Origin: Capsicum annuum
Lineage: Eukaryota > Streptophyta > Magnoliopsida > Solanales > Solanaceae
Length of the DNA stretch: 64,000 nt
Assembly: GCF_002878395.1 (NCBI RefSeq)
Contig: NC_061112.1
Location: forward strand, 43,385,854-43,449,853
Direction of reading: 5' to 3'
Below the pieces are notes generated by a model, which searched no databases, was not told the origin of the DNA, and saw nothing but the letters and a program-made list of their open reading frames with translations. Each line of letters opens with the position of its first letter. Positions within the stretch are counted from its first letter, which is position 1. A program made the position numbers and the translations under genes. Of this stretch, positions 12,481 to 24,045 are shown in pieces.

Positions 12481-13641
12481 TCTTGCGCTGACCACTGGTG
12501 GCACTAGAAGTGGCACCTTGCTGAGTTGGGCGACCTGCTAGTGCTGATGACAAATGGGACTGTCTCTATTGGCGCAATCCTTTACCGTCTGATCAACTAC
12601 TGGACACTCTCTAAGACTGTGGCCCCGTTTGCCAAACCCAAAACACACATCAATTCCATCCTTACACACCTCCTGATGATGCCTACCATATTTTTTTCAA
12701 AGCGTATTGGTATGACCACTTTCATGCTACCCTGTGACTTAGAGCCTGTCGCTCTATCTCGATTGTCATTTCTAAAATTTGTCACTGGTGCACTAGCTGA
12801 ATATGGACCTGATACTGAGAACTTCTGACAGAACTGAGAACACTTTCCACCTTTTGACCTCAGTGGAGAAAAGTTAAAACTACTTATTTTGGCCCTCTTA
12901 TTCTCACTCTTTCTTCTTAAGCTTCTCTTCCTCAATCTGTTGAGCATGAACCATAAGCCTAAATAGGTCCATCTCCTTAATCAACATAGCAATCTAACAC
13001 TCCTTGACCATACTATTAGATACACCAGAAACAAACTTACTCATTTTAGACCGATTATCAGCCACCATCAAAGGAGCATACCTCGTTAACTTAGTGAACT
13101 TAAGAGAGTATTACTTCATACTCATATTACCCTGCTTCAAGTTTATGAACTCCTACACCTTAGCTTCTCTCAACTCTAAAGGAAAGAATCTATCTAAGAA
13201 AGTCATGGAAAACTTCTCCCACTCTACAGGCCCTACCTCAACACCGGTATCCTTCTTCCACTACTTATACTAGGTATGAGCTATATCCTATAATTGATAT
13301 TCAGCCAACTCCACACTCTAAATCAAAGTGACACCCATGATATCTTTCACCTTCGAAACCATATCAAAAAACTCCTACAGATCCTTCTAAGACTTGGATC
13401 CCAAAAACAAAGGGGGATTAATTCGGGTATTATCCTAAATCATGGTTGTAGCTATATTTGCCACTGGATTAGCTGAGGCAATAACTTGCTGATTGTTCTG
13501 GGAAGATACTGAGTGAGCTAAGGTGGTGAAAGAAGCTCTGAATTTAGTATGAGAGACATTCTTGTTCAAGGGATCTTCCTGAACAGGCGGTGGTGTGGGC
13601 TGGTTCTCGTTTCTTCTTCTGTTATTTGTTTTAGAAGGCAT
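12481..13641 (-). pseudogene. Element A gag with zinc knuckle
   Basis: Gag would form the particle that packages the RNA. The ATG at 13641 begins MPSKTNNRRRNENQPTPPP, a typical start for this group, and the first frame runs to 13435. Downstream, in broken frames, are the capsid motifs VEWEKFSMTFLDRFFPLELR and MSMK-YSLKFTKL at about 13250-13050, and VMVHAQQIEEEKLKKKE-type sequence near 12940. The frame at 12597-12947 holds the basic linker KRAKISSFNFSPLRSKGG. A zinc knuckle near 12600-12660 reads CFGFGKRGHSLREC in another frame, with the second Cys changed to Phe. The long plus-strand frames across this region are antisense shadows. Confidence 0.85.
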
Positions 13642-13845
13642 TGTCTATAAATTAAATGAAGGATGAGTTAGAAAGAGAGTTTAAATAGAGATCATACTCA
13701 TTTACATGACATGAATACTGAAAGAAGGGAAACTTTTCCTAAAGCCTCTTGTATCCTCTTGTCCATAAGTGTGGTGCGCTTCATACCCATGCATAAGACT
13801 CTACTTAATGCAGCTTTTAGACTCCCTAGGAAACTTAAAAACTTT

Positions 13846-13859
13846 GGACTCTTATACCA
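13846..13859 (-). promoter_or_regulatory. Primer binding site of element A (initiator tRNA-Met type)
   Basis: In the element's sense the site reads TGGTATAAGAGTCC, close to TGGTATCAGAGC, the complement of the 3' end of plant initiator tRNA-Met. It lies a few bases downstream of the 5' LTR end at 13865. Element D has the near-perfect version. Confidence 0.8.
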
Positions 13860-13864
13860 AGTTT

Positions 13865-16045
13865 TTTCACGACCCGAGGCTACCCCTAGTCGCAAAACTG
13901 GTGCTTACGATCATAAGTGACCACAAGCTAACCCATGAGCTAGTACCTATTGTGAGCACTGAATAAATATGAACATAAAATCTATGCAGAATATAAACTG
14001 AATAGGTAATATATATATATGAATATTGAAATACAAAATACTAAATATCTAAAATATCTGATAAGAACTAAAAGTAACTAACTGACTGTCTAACTATTTT
14101 GTCTGAATATCTAAAAACCTCTAATCTGACTGAGGAGTTGATGGGATAAGCCCCCCAACTAACTCTGACTGACTGAACAAATTAAACTACTAAAATAACT
14201 GAATAAGCATAATATGTCCTTTATAGATGAGAATTCACCACTACAGCTGTTGGATTACGCTGAGCTGTCTAACTGTGGTCGGGAAGCTGTATGTCCAACC
14301 CTATGATATAACACATCATAGCATAAAGAAGAGTATGCAGTCAGTACTTTGAATGTACTGGTATATGAAATTAGGTTAGGTTAATATACATGGGGTTCTA
14401 TGCATATGAAATAAGGACTAATTAAATAACATGAGATAATAGAACATGAATACATGAAAATGGTAACATCTGAGAATGCAAGACCAAGCATAAGTTTGTA
14501 ATCTGAAATAAATTTGAAATCTGTAAGTCTATAAACTATACAACTGAATAACTGAAAGTCTGTGCACTTGGTCAAGCAAAGCTGAACTAAAACTATACTG
14601 AATACCGTAGTGAGACTGTAGTCAATACCATTCCATGGGTACTAACACTAGGTATATGGATCCACTAATCTAATGTCTTGAAGAACTAGTGAGATATTCC
14701 TAAACTGGCGAGTGGCCTCTAAGAGAGTGTCAATCCTAAACTGGCGGGTGACATCTTATAAATTCTATGCTGTCTACATAGTTTTGAAACTTAGGAACTA
14801 CTACAAAGGACCCAGTCCTAACTGGCGGGTGAGCCCCCATCCCTAGGTTCTCTTCATGCTAAATCCTACTTCCAACTGAACTGACATCGGTAATTAACTG
14901 AATTAAACTAAACTAATTGATATTATGTAACTGATAGTGCTCATCATGAATATGAATGTCTTAGTATACTGATAAGATTTATGGATTAATTGTTTGAGTA
15001 ATTAAAAAACTGATTTCATGTAAATCACATAGGTATCGGGTGTTCATAACCCATCAGAACTGAATGGAGTTAACCATCATGTCATATAAAAGCTTTAAAA
15101 CCATAGTAGGGGTACATTGTTCAAAACCCAACACTTAGGCATTTCATCAAACACATGAGAGTCATGAACTTAAGCATATGAATGAGTAAAGCATGTGAGA
15201 ATAACATGATTACAAGACTAAAATCATAACTAAGGGACTTAACATGAAGATTACAATATTTAAAACATGTAATGGCTTATTCCACTTGCAAACACTCATA
15301 AACATAACTTGTAATTGAATTAAGAAGAGATTCATGGAGATATTTCAACTTAAACATAAAAAAATGCCTAATTTAAAACCAAAAAGGGCTTCTTGGACTC
15401 CATGGGTGAAAGGAACCCCTGGATGAACATCACACATACCACACTAGATAATTTCGTGAAGATTCTTGGGAATTTCTTGAGGTTTGAAGCTTGAATTCCT
15501 TGATTGCTTGAGTAAGTGTTAGGGTTTGTTTTTGAGGAATGGGAGGTTTCTTTTGAGAGATTTTGTGATTGAAAGAGCAAGTAATGCTTTTTGAGGAGCT
15601 AAATCTCGTGTTAAGGACTGATTGGGTGAAGGAAAATAACCCAAATGCCTTAATTATCGAGGACCAAAAATCTTAACGGGTGAAGGAGGGTGCATCATGG
15701 GCTATGGAGTGGTGCACTAGAGAGGGCACCGTGGGCTCTAGAGCGGTGCATTGGAGGGGGCACCGTGGGCTCACGTCGGTGCCTTTTCTCTTTATGATTC
15801 CCAAACATTCCCTTACACTCGTGTGAAAATTATGAAACTCACCCAAGATGTGCTTTTAACTACCCCAATCATGAATCAACTCAAAAATTGATGTTTTGAG
15901 GTCGGAAAAGTCAAAAATAAAATCATTGAAATTTAGGATCCTTTGAAATGACTAAGTCCCAACACTTAGGCTAATTTCTAAACTTTGGACCCCTTATGCA
16001 TGCAATAAGAGATGAAATGCGATAAGACTTTTATGGGATATTACA
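13865..16045 (-). repeat. 5' LTR of element A
   Basis: Matches the LTR at 6609-8822 from end to end, 2181 versus 2214 bases. The terminal TGACA has changed to TGAAA on the primer side. It differs by an extra 34-bp unit at 15699-15766 and by a deletion near 14615 that removes part of the sequence present at 7360-7430. Confidence 0.9.
15699..15766 (-). repeat. Two tandem 34-bp GC-rich U3 units
   Basis: Units 15699-15732 and 15733-15766 each read GGGCT-nnGGAGnGGTGCA-nnnGAGGGGGCACCGT. The opposite LTR has only one copy at 8510-8543, so a unit was gained or lost after or during insertion. Confidence 0.8.
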
Positions 16046-17222
16046 AATATATCCCTTAAATATACAAATACTATATAGATCTATTGGCATACATCAAATG
16101 AGAGTATATTCATATATCTCGGGGAACATTACCATAGTACAATATAATCAGTCTCCTACATCAGACTCTTATTTTTTGGACTGTTAATTTGTTGTTGGTC
16201 GTGTATAGGGTTCAATATGTGCAATATAGTTTGTTAATGATTCTTGGTAGTTCTACTATTTTCATTTATTTAATCCAAAAGTTTAGATCTTTTGATTGAT
16301 GAGATGAATGTTTTTTTTGTGTGTACTGTAAGAGGTAGCTATCATAGGTAACTATTTTGTAACAAGTAGAATGACAAGGGCATTATTGTAACGCCATCAA
16401 ATTTCAAAGAGTTAGAAGATCAATAAATGACAAAAATAATGATATATAACTAGCGAGTTAGATAATTATTAAATAATGATATATAACTAGAGAGTTAAAA
16501 AAATAATTTATATATACATTTTGTGTTATGCTTTATAAAATAATTTCAATTATATAGTACTGTTGGATATTCTAATAATAACTATTGCAATAACCTACCA
16601 AATAACTATCCCAATAGACTATTAATAATTGTTACAGTTTTTTTTTTTGAACAACTTTATAAAAACCTATAATAACTGTTACATTAGCCTATAAATAAGT
16701 ATTGCAACAACCTATAGATAACTTTTCCATCTCCATTTGAAGAACGGTCTCCATAGCTTTTGCATTGGAGCTAAATAAGTGTCGTAATAGATAGAACTTG
16801 TCACCAAGGTAAAGAAGCAAATGTCGTAATAGCAATATCTAACCATAGTATTAAATATTTATAGGGACAATTTTGTAACCATCTCCACATACGTTAAACC
16901 ATCTCAATACTTGTCACCAATGTAAATAAGCAAATATTGCAATGTCATTTTATAACTGTCATATAAAGTTTTATAGAAATAGTTAGTAATAGTCCCTACA
17001 GCCTAGAAACCACCACAATATTTTTGTATCAAGAACCACCATGATAAATATATGTATGGCGATGGTTTAAGAAGCCATTATAAATAACTATCGCATTAGA
17101 GCTACTATAATGTGATCCATTATAGCAACTATGTTAACCATCGCCATAGATCTATAGGGATGGGTTTGGCCTCTATGGAGATGGTAATTGAACTATCTCC
17201 ATACACCTAATTTCCAGTAGTG
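16046..17222 (+). mobile_element. CACTA-1 3' end with subterminal repeats
   Basis: The end, ...CCTAATTTCCAGTAGTG at 17206-17222, is in reverse complement CACTACTGGAAATTAGG, a CACTA (En/Spm) terminal inverted repeat. Inside it, degenerate copies of a motif like CCATCTCCAT / ATGGAGATGG recur in both directions between about 16725 and 17205, as in the transposase-binding subterminal zone of such elements. A second set of imperfect units (ATAACTATTGCAATAACCTA type) lies at 16575-16735. The matching left end is outside the window or lost, so length and target duplication cannot be checked. It probably belongs with the transposase pseudogene at 5262. Confidence 0.7.
16435..16497 (+). repeat. 26-bp direct duplication
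   Basis: The sequences at 16435-16460 and 16472-16497 are identical except for one base and are 11 bases apart. Confidence 0.85.
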
Positions 17223-17412
17223 TAAAGTATGGCAAAGGGCATAGTTAGCCAATAATCCAAAGTAGAGGGGTAAATTTTGTACCAAAGTATGACAACAAGG
17301 GTAAATTTGACCCAAAGTATGAAGAAGGATATATTTAGCCAATTTCTCAAATTAGAGGGGTAAATCTTACCCTCTTTCCTCTTTTATAAATAATAAACCA
17401 GTACAACCAAAC
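17223..17412. other. Short noncoding stretch with AAAGTATG mini-repeats
   Basis: Three or four imperfect copies of AAAGTATGnnAAnnGGnTAAAT lie between the CACTA-1 end and element B. Nothing codes here. The last five bases, CAAAC, pair with AAAAC at 36523-36527 as the target duplication of element B. Confidence 0.6.
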
Positions 17413-17569
17413 TGTAATTATCCGTGTTTATGAGGTTCTATGCATCATACAACTTTTCCCTTGAGTCGTATACACTCCATTCAAGTCGTGTATGGTGAAT
17501 CATATCCAAGACAATTTGGCATAGTGGACATTGAAGGTACGACTCAACCCTTAGGAGTCATAAGATGAT
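17413..17569 (+). repeat. 5' LTR of element B, first piece
   Basis: Starts TGTAATTATCCGTG and matches the start of the LTR at 34433 (including TGTATGGTGAAT and GGACATT) until the ATGAT target site of element C. The LTR resumes at 27523. Confidence 0.88.
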
Positions 17570-19051
17570 TGATGAAGCTCAAACTACACCTCTCTTATGA
17601 GAATGTAAGCGATCATTGTCAATATATAACCCAACTGGGTTAGGGTCGAATCCCACAGGGAATAGGGTGTGAATTTGAGTTATCTGCGGTTTAATCAACT
17701 GATAGTTACCAGTTTCCTATGAATGAGGGTTTTGGAAGTGTAACAAATAGTTACTTCTTAGTTCAGTATTTGAAATCAATATGATAAGGAAAACCAGAGT
17801 TATGTTCACAATGAGTATTGGGATTTGACAGACACTAGTAACAGTTCAAGATTCTTGTGGTAGGCAGGAACAACACACTATCCTTGTCCAAGTTATGTCT
17901 AAATGTTTCTCAACCTATTTAGACATTTAATGACCTAATTCTCTCGAACTTAGGGAATTTATATTTCATAACAGGATGTTATCCCAAGTTAATTAATCTT
18001 GTTACAACATTAATTATTAAATGAAAGTTTAATGCTTCCAAGTCCCTATTGATAATTCACTTTTTACTAGGGTTGATTTCTTATCTCAAGCGAATCACTC
18101 GTAAGCAAAGTCTATTGTTTATAACCAATAGTCAGCATGTAAAATAATGGAAATAACAAAAATTTTCTACTACCGTTAGAATCTTGAACACTTAGTTACG
18201 TTAAAAACCCAAACCTATAGATCCCACAACTCAGGTTAAGGGAATTTAGCTACTCATAATAAAATAAGCAAGATAATAATTTGAATTCATACTTTGATAG
18301 ATGATCTTACAGTAAAATGAATAGCAATAAGTGTTTCTCAGATTTGATCCAGTAGAAAATCCCAAAACAATTGTACTAATCTCTTTAAAGAATTAAAGTT
18401 AGAAGATAGAGAGAAAAATGCTCAAAACATGAGTTCCAAACGTCCAAGATCATGAATGAAAATCCTAACATATGCTTTAAATACTTCAGTCTAATTATTG
18501 AAACAAAATCATAGATCACAGTATTTTCTCGGATAGGTGACGACGTGTGCGCCATCTTATCAGGAGTCTGGCAGCTTATCAGGAATATCGTCAGCTCCTC
18601 TTTACTTTGATAATATCTGCCTTGGGCAGAGATGAGGCTTGATGGATTATCATACATGTGATGACTTATCAGAGATGTCGTCACTTCTTCACTTCAAAAT
18701 CCATTCCCTGCCTAAGCCTAACAATGAACCTGACGGCTTATCATATTTCTGTCAACCTATCACAGATGTTGTCACATATTCCAGCTGAAGGTCATTCTCT
18801 GTCTAAGACTGATGGCAACTTTGATAGCTTATCACAAGGCTGACAACTTATCAGACAAGTCGCCAGCTATTCTTCCTTATCTATTTGCTTAGAAATCAAC
18901 TCTTTTACTCCCATAATTGCCAATTCTCTTGTATCTCGACTTTTACTGCAATATCAAAGAGAAAACACTAAAAAACAACAAAAGTTTCTTAAGACTTTAC
19001 AATTATTCTCAGTTAAAATCCTCAAATGTGTTAGCATCTGCTCACACATCA
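17570..19051 (-). repeat. 3' LTR of element C
   Basis: On the plus strand it starts TGATGAAGCTCAAAC and ends CTCACACATCA. It matches 26051-27522 along its length with modest divergence. In the element's sense it begins TGATGTGTGAGCAGATGC. Confidence 0.92.
18535..18893 (-). repeat. Four 90-91-nt palindrome-bearing units in the 3' LTR of element C
   Basis: Units anchored on GCAGCTTATC, GATGACTTATC, GTCAACCTATC and GACAACTTATC at about 18570, 18660, 18751 and 18842. Each carries a TGATGGCTTATCA-like half and a TGTCGTCA end. The same units occur in the other LTR at about 27005-27345. Confidence 0.8.
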
Positions 19052-20386
19052 ACACCCTCAACTTTAAACAATTTCTTGTCCTCAAGCAACTAAAACACAA
19101 CCAAGAGGATACAAAGTGCATTCGGCAGTCAACGATCTATATTATCTCAAAATATCTTTACCATCTCCAAGGTCAATCAATTTAAAAACAACTGACTATA
19201 TTATTGAAGAACAATAATGCGACACACAGGAATTATGATATAGCATCAGCTCAGCAACAAAAACCATGTATGTACCAAGACTACTATCCAAACAAGTTAG
19301 CAACCAGCAACATAACCAATGTGCCCTCACTACAAAGAAGTCCCACTTCACTTATATCAGGCATCACCTATGTAACCATGGGGACAGTCAAAAGACACTC
19401 ACTCTCAAAATGAGGTTCTAATCACTGTATGCTAAATACCATAGGCTTGCCCTTATTTTCATTACCAAGATTTCAATACAGGTCAGCTAGGATCACTATA
19501 GGTCTTCTCTTTGGCTTGTAATGTAGGCTAGGGGATGGTATAATACTCGATGATATTTAAAGTGGCTAAGCCTCCTTGGCACTACACTAGATTTTGGGGT
19601 CTCACTCATTAGACTTTTTTTATTCTTCTTTTTTCTTGATCACATATATTCAGGATGGGTGCGATCCTTTCTACAATGACTTCTTTTTTTCACAACTTTT
19701 CCTTTCTTGTTCTTTTCCACCGCACCCAGTATTTTATTTTTTTATTTTATTCTACCTTTTTTCATACTTATTTTACATCACACACAGCTATGATACCCAC
19801 CCTTAAATTAGGCCATTTGCCTAAGTCAAGGTGCACAATGTCCAAGGAGGACCGGGGCCAAAATAGGTTCATTATGATATAAATGGGACAGTGATATATG
19901 CCATAAAAAGAAATAGGATATTCAGGCTCAAAACAAGGATAAAGGGATACTATGCCTATAGGGAAGGTCATTTAGGCTAAAGTGGGCTAACATTAAAATA
20001 GCCTATGATTCTTTCCTAACCCCTATCCTTCAACCTAGGTAAGACTAACAGGGCAAGTTCTAGATTCAACATACAAAGAGAACTAAGTAAAATCTCACAC
20101 ACACATGGCACACAAGTATATCACAAGTTACTACTCATTCAGTTAATGTAATTGTTTAGCAATGGTTATCAAGTCACGAGAACTAATACTATACAAAGAT
20201 GCACAGTGGTAACAATTAGATGCAAATCACACAGTTGAAGAATTAGACTATTTGAGAGGTGTTCACAAAATAACAAAACCATGTTTACTACCTTAGGTAC
20301 TTGTATTTCTCCTAGTAAACTACAAAATGATACAACAACTCACCCTACACCCTCAACTTAAAATAAAAGAAAAATTGAACTAAGGG
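19052..20386. other. 3' untranslated interior of element C
   Basis: No conserved frame was found. In the element's sense the last bases before the LTR read AGTTGAGGGTGT, the polypurine tract, preceded by CTTGAGGACAAG, a sequence common just upstream of the tract in this type of element. T-rich stretches near 19610-19760 give chance frames on both strands. Confidence 0.65.
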
Positions 20387-22253
20387 TTAGGGTATACCTA
20401 GAGTAGATAAAGCTCGGAGATCATGGGTCACTAACCTTGCTGCTGCATCCTCAGCTGCGTCATCTCCATCGAGAGTCTCTCTCTGTTCAGATGCATCTGG
20501 ACTAGCAGTTGTTGGCAGCCTACTAGTTGAGGAATCTACGGCTTTTGCTTGGATGGATGCCTCCCATTTCTCATTGTCAACTAAGGACTCGATCATCTCC
20601 TTATTCGTCTCCTCTTTTCAGCCTTCTTTCTCACCCTTTTCTCCACTTTTCTTTCTTCATTGTTATCAAGCCTCTCTATATTATCCTTACTTTTCTTCTC
20701 ACCCTTCTTCTTTTTTTCCTTCACTAGTTCCCTCATGAGATCAAGCAATGGGATTTCACTTTCAAACTCATCAATAGCCAGATCTGCTGACATCATAAGT
20801 TGGTGTTACTGTAATGCCCCAACATCTGCCTTTACCTTGTCTAGGGCTGCTCTAAATTGTGCAAGGTCTAAACCCGACATTTCTCATACCTAAGTATTGA
20901 AATGGTTTTCTAACTCATCAATCCAATCGGGTAAGGCTCGAAAAGGTTCCAGTGCAACCTTAATCCTCTTGTCTATTACAGAGACAAATTATTTGGAAAA
21001 AAGTTAAAGTTGATCCTAGCACCACTTGGCTTGTTTTGCCACTCTTCTAAAATTCATCAGGTTGAAGGAAAATTCTATGGTAGACACAACAGCTGATGGA
21101 TTTGTTTTATTTCTAGGCATTGATTCTGCTATTGCTGAGGATGTCGGTGCTGCAGCTTCAAAATCCTGCACCGCTATATTAGGTGTTGAGCTGGTACGTA
21201 TAATTGGTGGATCTGTTTCAAGCCCTGCTCCTCTGTCAAGTGTTAGCCTCAGCTGATTTTCATCATGTCAGATGGGGTTGTGAGTCTTCTTGGAAGGCAA
21301 TTCATTGTATATCCCTGCAACTTTAGGTACATTGGCTACCTAACACAACCTCATGATTAGACAAGGGAAAAGATATGCCGTGTCGGGTCTTGAAACCTGA
21401 ATTTTCATCTCCTCAGTAATGATCTCTCCTAAGTTCAAATTAAGTTTAGCTATAAGACTTGTGACCAGTATTTCTCTATTGTCTCCAACAATGTTATCTC
21501 CCTCAGTAGGCATCAAATGGGTGTGCACTACACCCCACCAGAACCTTACCTCTTAAGTCAAGGAGGCCTTGAAAATCCTTTCATTCAGGTTGGTCAGCCA
21601 TTCAGGTTTCCCTTTAGCTATGAGAGTGGCTAACCAAGACCGTTGATTTGTACGATGCTTCAACCGAGCGTAGAATGCAGGTGAAGTGACCTGAGAAGTG
21701 AATTTAGTGCCATGAAGAAATCTATTGATTGTTTTTTCTAAGAGATCCACCATCACACCACCATTCAGGGCCATAATGATTATTCTTTTAGTTCTGAGAA
21801 TCCCATCGTAGAAGATTTTTGTGCCTTGGAAATTTGCCACCTAGCACTGTCTCGAACCCTGTGGTTCTTGCATTTAACCAGAGTTCCCCGAATCGGAGAT
21901 TCTTCATCATTCTATTGCTCAACAGAAGGGGACTCAGATAATGGTCCCTTAGATTCAGGTTACTCAGAATCAGCATACTATGACTCAGGCTCCCTAGAGT
22001 CAGAATGCTCAGACTCAGGCTACTCAGAAGTCGTACTATCAGGTGGTGGTGTTGCTTTAGTATCACTTTCTTCACTCTCATCCACCTCAGCTGGTAGAGG
22101 CGGCAAAGGATCTTTTGGGATTTTTTGTTTGCTTTTCTTCCTGAGAAGTGGCTCATCCTCCTTGTAATCAAATTCTTCATCGAAGAGTCTCTGAGGTACA
22201 CTCCTCTTTGTCACTTTCTTTGTAGGTTTGGTGCTCTTTCCTTTGGGTTCCAT
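20387..22253 (-). pseudogene. Accessory frame of element C, Transposase_32-like (putative plant transposon protein)
   Basis: The ATG at 22253 begins MEPKGKSTKPTKKVTKRSVP, a basic N-terminus followed by an acidic Ser/Glu/Pro-rich segment ending near 22020. After frameshifts, 21553-21840 and 21340-21528 form a globular part (FYDGILRTKRIIIMALNGG, RSWLATLIAKGKPEWLTNL, then AYLFPCLIMRLC) that resembles the plant family annotated as putative plant transposon protein (Transposase_32). The C-terminal part has a coiled-coil-like run (FRAALDKVKADVGAL), a Lys/Glu-rich stretch at 20593-20796 and an acidic, Ala-rich end (GDDAAEDAA). At least three frameshifts and several stops break it. The name does not prove transposase activity; its role in the element is unknown. 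The plus-strand Ser-rich frame opposite 21826-22167 is a shadow. Confidence 0.6.
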
Positions 22254-22373
22254 TATAAGACCTGTGGCAAAAAAAGCAATCATTTAGAACTCATGATCAT
22301 AAAAATCAAGAAATTTAGTCATTATAATTCCACATCCCTCAAAAGAGGTTCACAATTGTATCAGAGCAAAGTT

Positions 22374-22645
22374 GTGACGACATATTCTGATAAGTCATCA
22401 CAAATGTGATAGCTTATTAGGCGTGTCGTCAGCCTTAAATAGAACAGGCTTATTTTTCCTAACTTGTGATGACATAGTCTAATAAGACGTCATATTCTTG
22501 ATAGATTTTTAGGCATATTGTCAGCCTGAAATAGAACTGGCCTATTTTTCCCAGCTTGTGATGACATAGTTTGATAAGCCATCACATGCATGATAACTTA
22601 TCAAAAATATCGTCAGCACAGAATACAACCTCCATCTTAGTTTTA
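22374..22645 (-). repeat. Internal cluster of the 90-nt module, three units
   Basis: Units anchored on GATAGCTTATT, GATAGATTTTT and GATAACTTATC at 22408, 22500 and 22592, 92 nt apart, each with GATAAGnCATCA upstream and a TCGTCAG-like end. It is the same module as in the LTRs. Confidence 0.78.
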
Positions 22646-23122
22646 GTCTTGATTATCAAACCATTTTATTTTTAGAATCGCATGGAGTTGTGTTCTTGAG
22701 CTAAGCCCTGGGTTCTTTCGCACAATATAGTGCTATAAACCCTAGATGCCATTTTTACACAATGGAAAGTTATACTTGCCTTGATCCCTTTGAAACTAAG
22801 ATTTAAATTAGTTGCATCACTTACCAAATGAAGAGAAGAGTTAAGTTTTAAGCACACCTGATGAACGATTTTCACTTGGTTACTCGAGTAAAGAAGAGTT
22901 CGTAGATGAAAGACGATCCTTGATTTGTTTGAATTCAAACCCACACTCACAAGAAAGGATATTTTTCTTATTTTACTTGGAAATATATTTGAAAAAGGAA
23001 GGTAATAAACTATCTATGGAAGGAAATAAAACTTAAAGGAGAGAAAAAAGAATACACAGAAAGGTGAAAAGGTTGACTGGCCAGGTTGGATCTTTTTTTT
23101 TTTAATTCTGGGTCTGAATTTC

Positions 23123-23290
23123 ACCTGACAGCTTATCAGATGTATGATAAGTCATTGATGATGTCGTCATCTCAAGGCAGTATGTTTCCTCATTTTGAAT
23201 TCTCTGGCGCCATCTCTGATGGCTTCTCACAGGTGTGATAGCCCATCATAAACGTCGTTAGCCTTAATAGAATATGTCTCAACTTTCTTG
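23123..23290 (-). repeat. Second internal cluster of the module, two units
   Basis: GACAGCTTATCAGATGTATGATAAGTCATTG-like sequence followed by GATGTCGTCATC, and a second diverged unit with GATAGCCCATCATAAACGTCG near 23235. Consistent with decayed copies of the 90-nt module. Confidence 0.65.
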
Positions 23291-23434
23291 AGCTGACTAT
23301 ATTAGTTTCACCTTCTTTCTACTAGAACCTAACTACAAAAATAAAAACACTTTTCTTAAAAATATAAAAATTTTGGGTTGCCTCCTAATAGCGCCTGATT
23401 TAGTGTCGCGGCACGATTCAGTTGTCTTGACTAC

Positions 23435-24045
23435 TCAGACTTCATCAAGACAACCTGATGATACCTCTTTACCATCTTCATAGAATATATCTATTATTAA
23501 GAAAAAACTCATCTCCTTTTGATGTGTCATGGGTGAGTGCATTACAAATTTTGATTCTTTGTTATTGAGCCTGAACTTCAGCTCATTAAGCTCCATGTCT
23601 ACTATCACTCTCCCAGTCATTAGGAATGGTCTACCCAAAATAATGGGTACTTCAAAGTCCATATCATAGTCAAGGACTATGAAATTTTTAGGAAGTATAA
23701 GTCGGACACCTTTGCAAATACATCATATAGTATACCTATTGTCCACTTTACAGACCTATCCGCCATCACCAGCTGGATATTTATCGGGGTAGGATCTCCC
23801 AAACCCATCTTTCTATATACGGCTAGTGGCATCAAATTTATGATCTCCCCCAAATCACATAAGGACTTAGCAAATTCCAGAGACCCAATCGTACAAGAAA
23901 TAGTGAATTCTCCTAGGTGTGCCTTCTTCTTCACCAAGGTCCTCATAGAAATAGCGCTATAATGATGGAGATTATCCTCCGATTCATAGCTCACACCTCT
24001 TTTCTTCATCACAAGGTCCTTCATGAATTTAGTATACCCTTGCAT
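23435..24045 (-). pseudogene. Element C protease, Athila/Tat type
   Basis: The protease would process the gag precursor. In 23677-24045 the reading GEFTISCTIGSLEFAKSLCD leads to LCDLGEIINLMPLAVYRKMG, the aspartic protease active-site region of Athila/Tat elements (usually CDLGASINLMP); the Asp is kept, while the turn GAS has become GEI. The second frame, 23435-23662, contains VPIILGRPFLMTGRVIVDME, the flap and second half. The frame changes between the two pieces near 23670. An upstream MQGYTKFMKDLVMKKRG joins it to gag. Nothing resembling reverse transcriptase follows. Confidence 0.82.

Larger units (their letters stand above)
6609..16045 (-). mobile_element. Element A: full-length, decayed Ty3/gypsy chromovirus-like retrotransposon
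   Basis: Two LTRs in the same direction (6609-8822 and 13865-16045) flank an interior that, on the minus strand, has the order PBS, gag, protease, reverse transcriptase, RNase H, integrase, chromodomain, polypurine side. That order and the domain sequences define Ty3/gypsy, and the chromodomain after integrase suggests a Tekay/Del-like chromovirus. Total length is 9.4 kb. Many stops and frameshifts make it incapable of coding for itself. It sits between a CACTA-type pseudogene and a CACTA terminus, so it appears to have inserted into that transposon. Target duplication is AAGAT/AATAT, one mismatch. Confidence 0.9.
22254..23434. other. Spacer of element C between protease and accessory frame
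   Basis: There is no reverse transcriptase here, although pol normally follows protease. The stretch holds two clusters of the 90-nt palindromic module described for the LTRs, and otherwise only AT-rich sequence. Confidence 0.7.

Noticed and set aside
12526..13476. Several plus-strand frames of 60-100 codons
   Set aside because: Antisense of element A gag, which reads well on the minus strand.
13846..13859. tRNA gene suggested by the tRNA-Met-like word (also at 56170)
   Set aside because: Only the short primer-binding complement next to an LTR is present, with no cloverleaf.
21826..22167. Plus-strand Ser/Gly-rich frame (YSES-like repeats)
   Set aside because: Antisense shadow of the acidic Ser/Glu segment of the accessory frame in element C, which has family similarity in the other direction.
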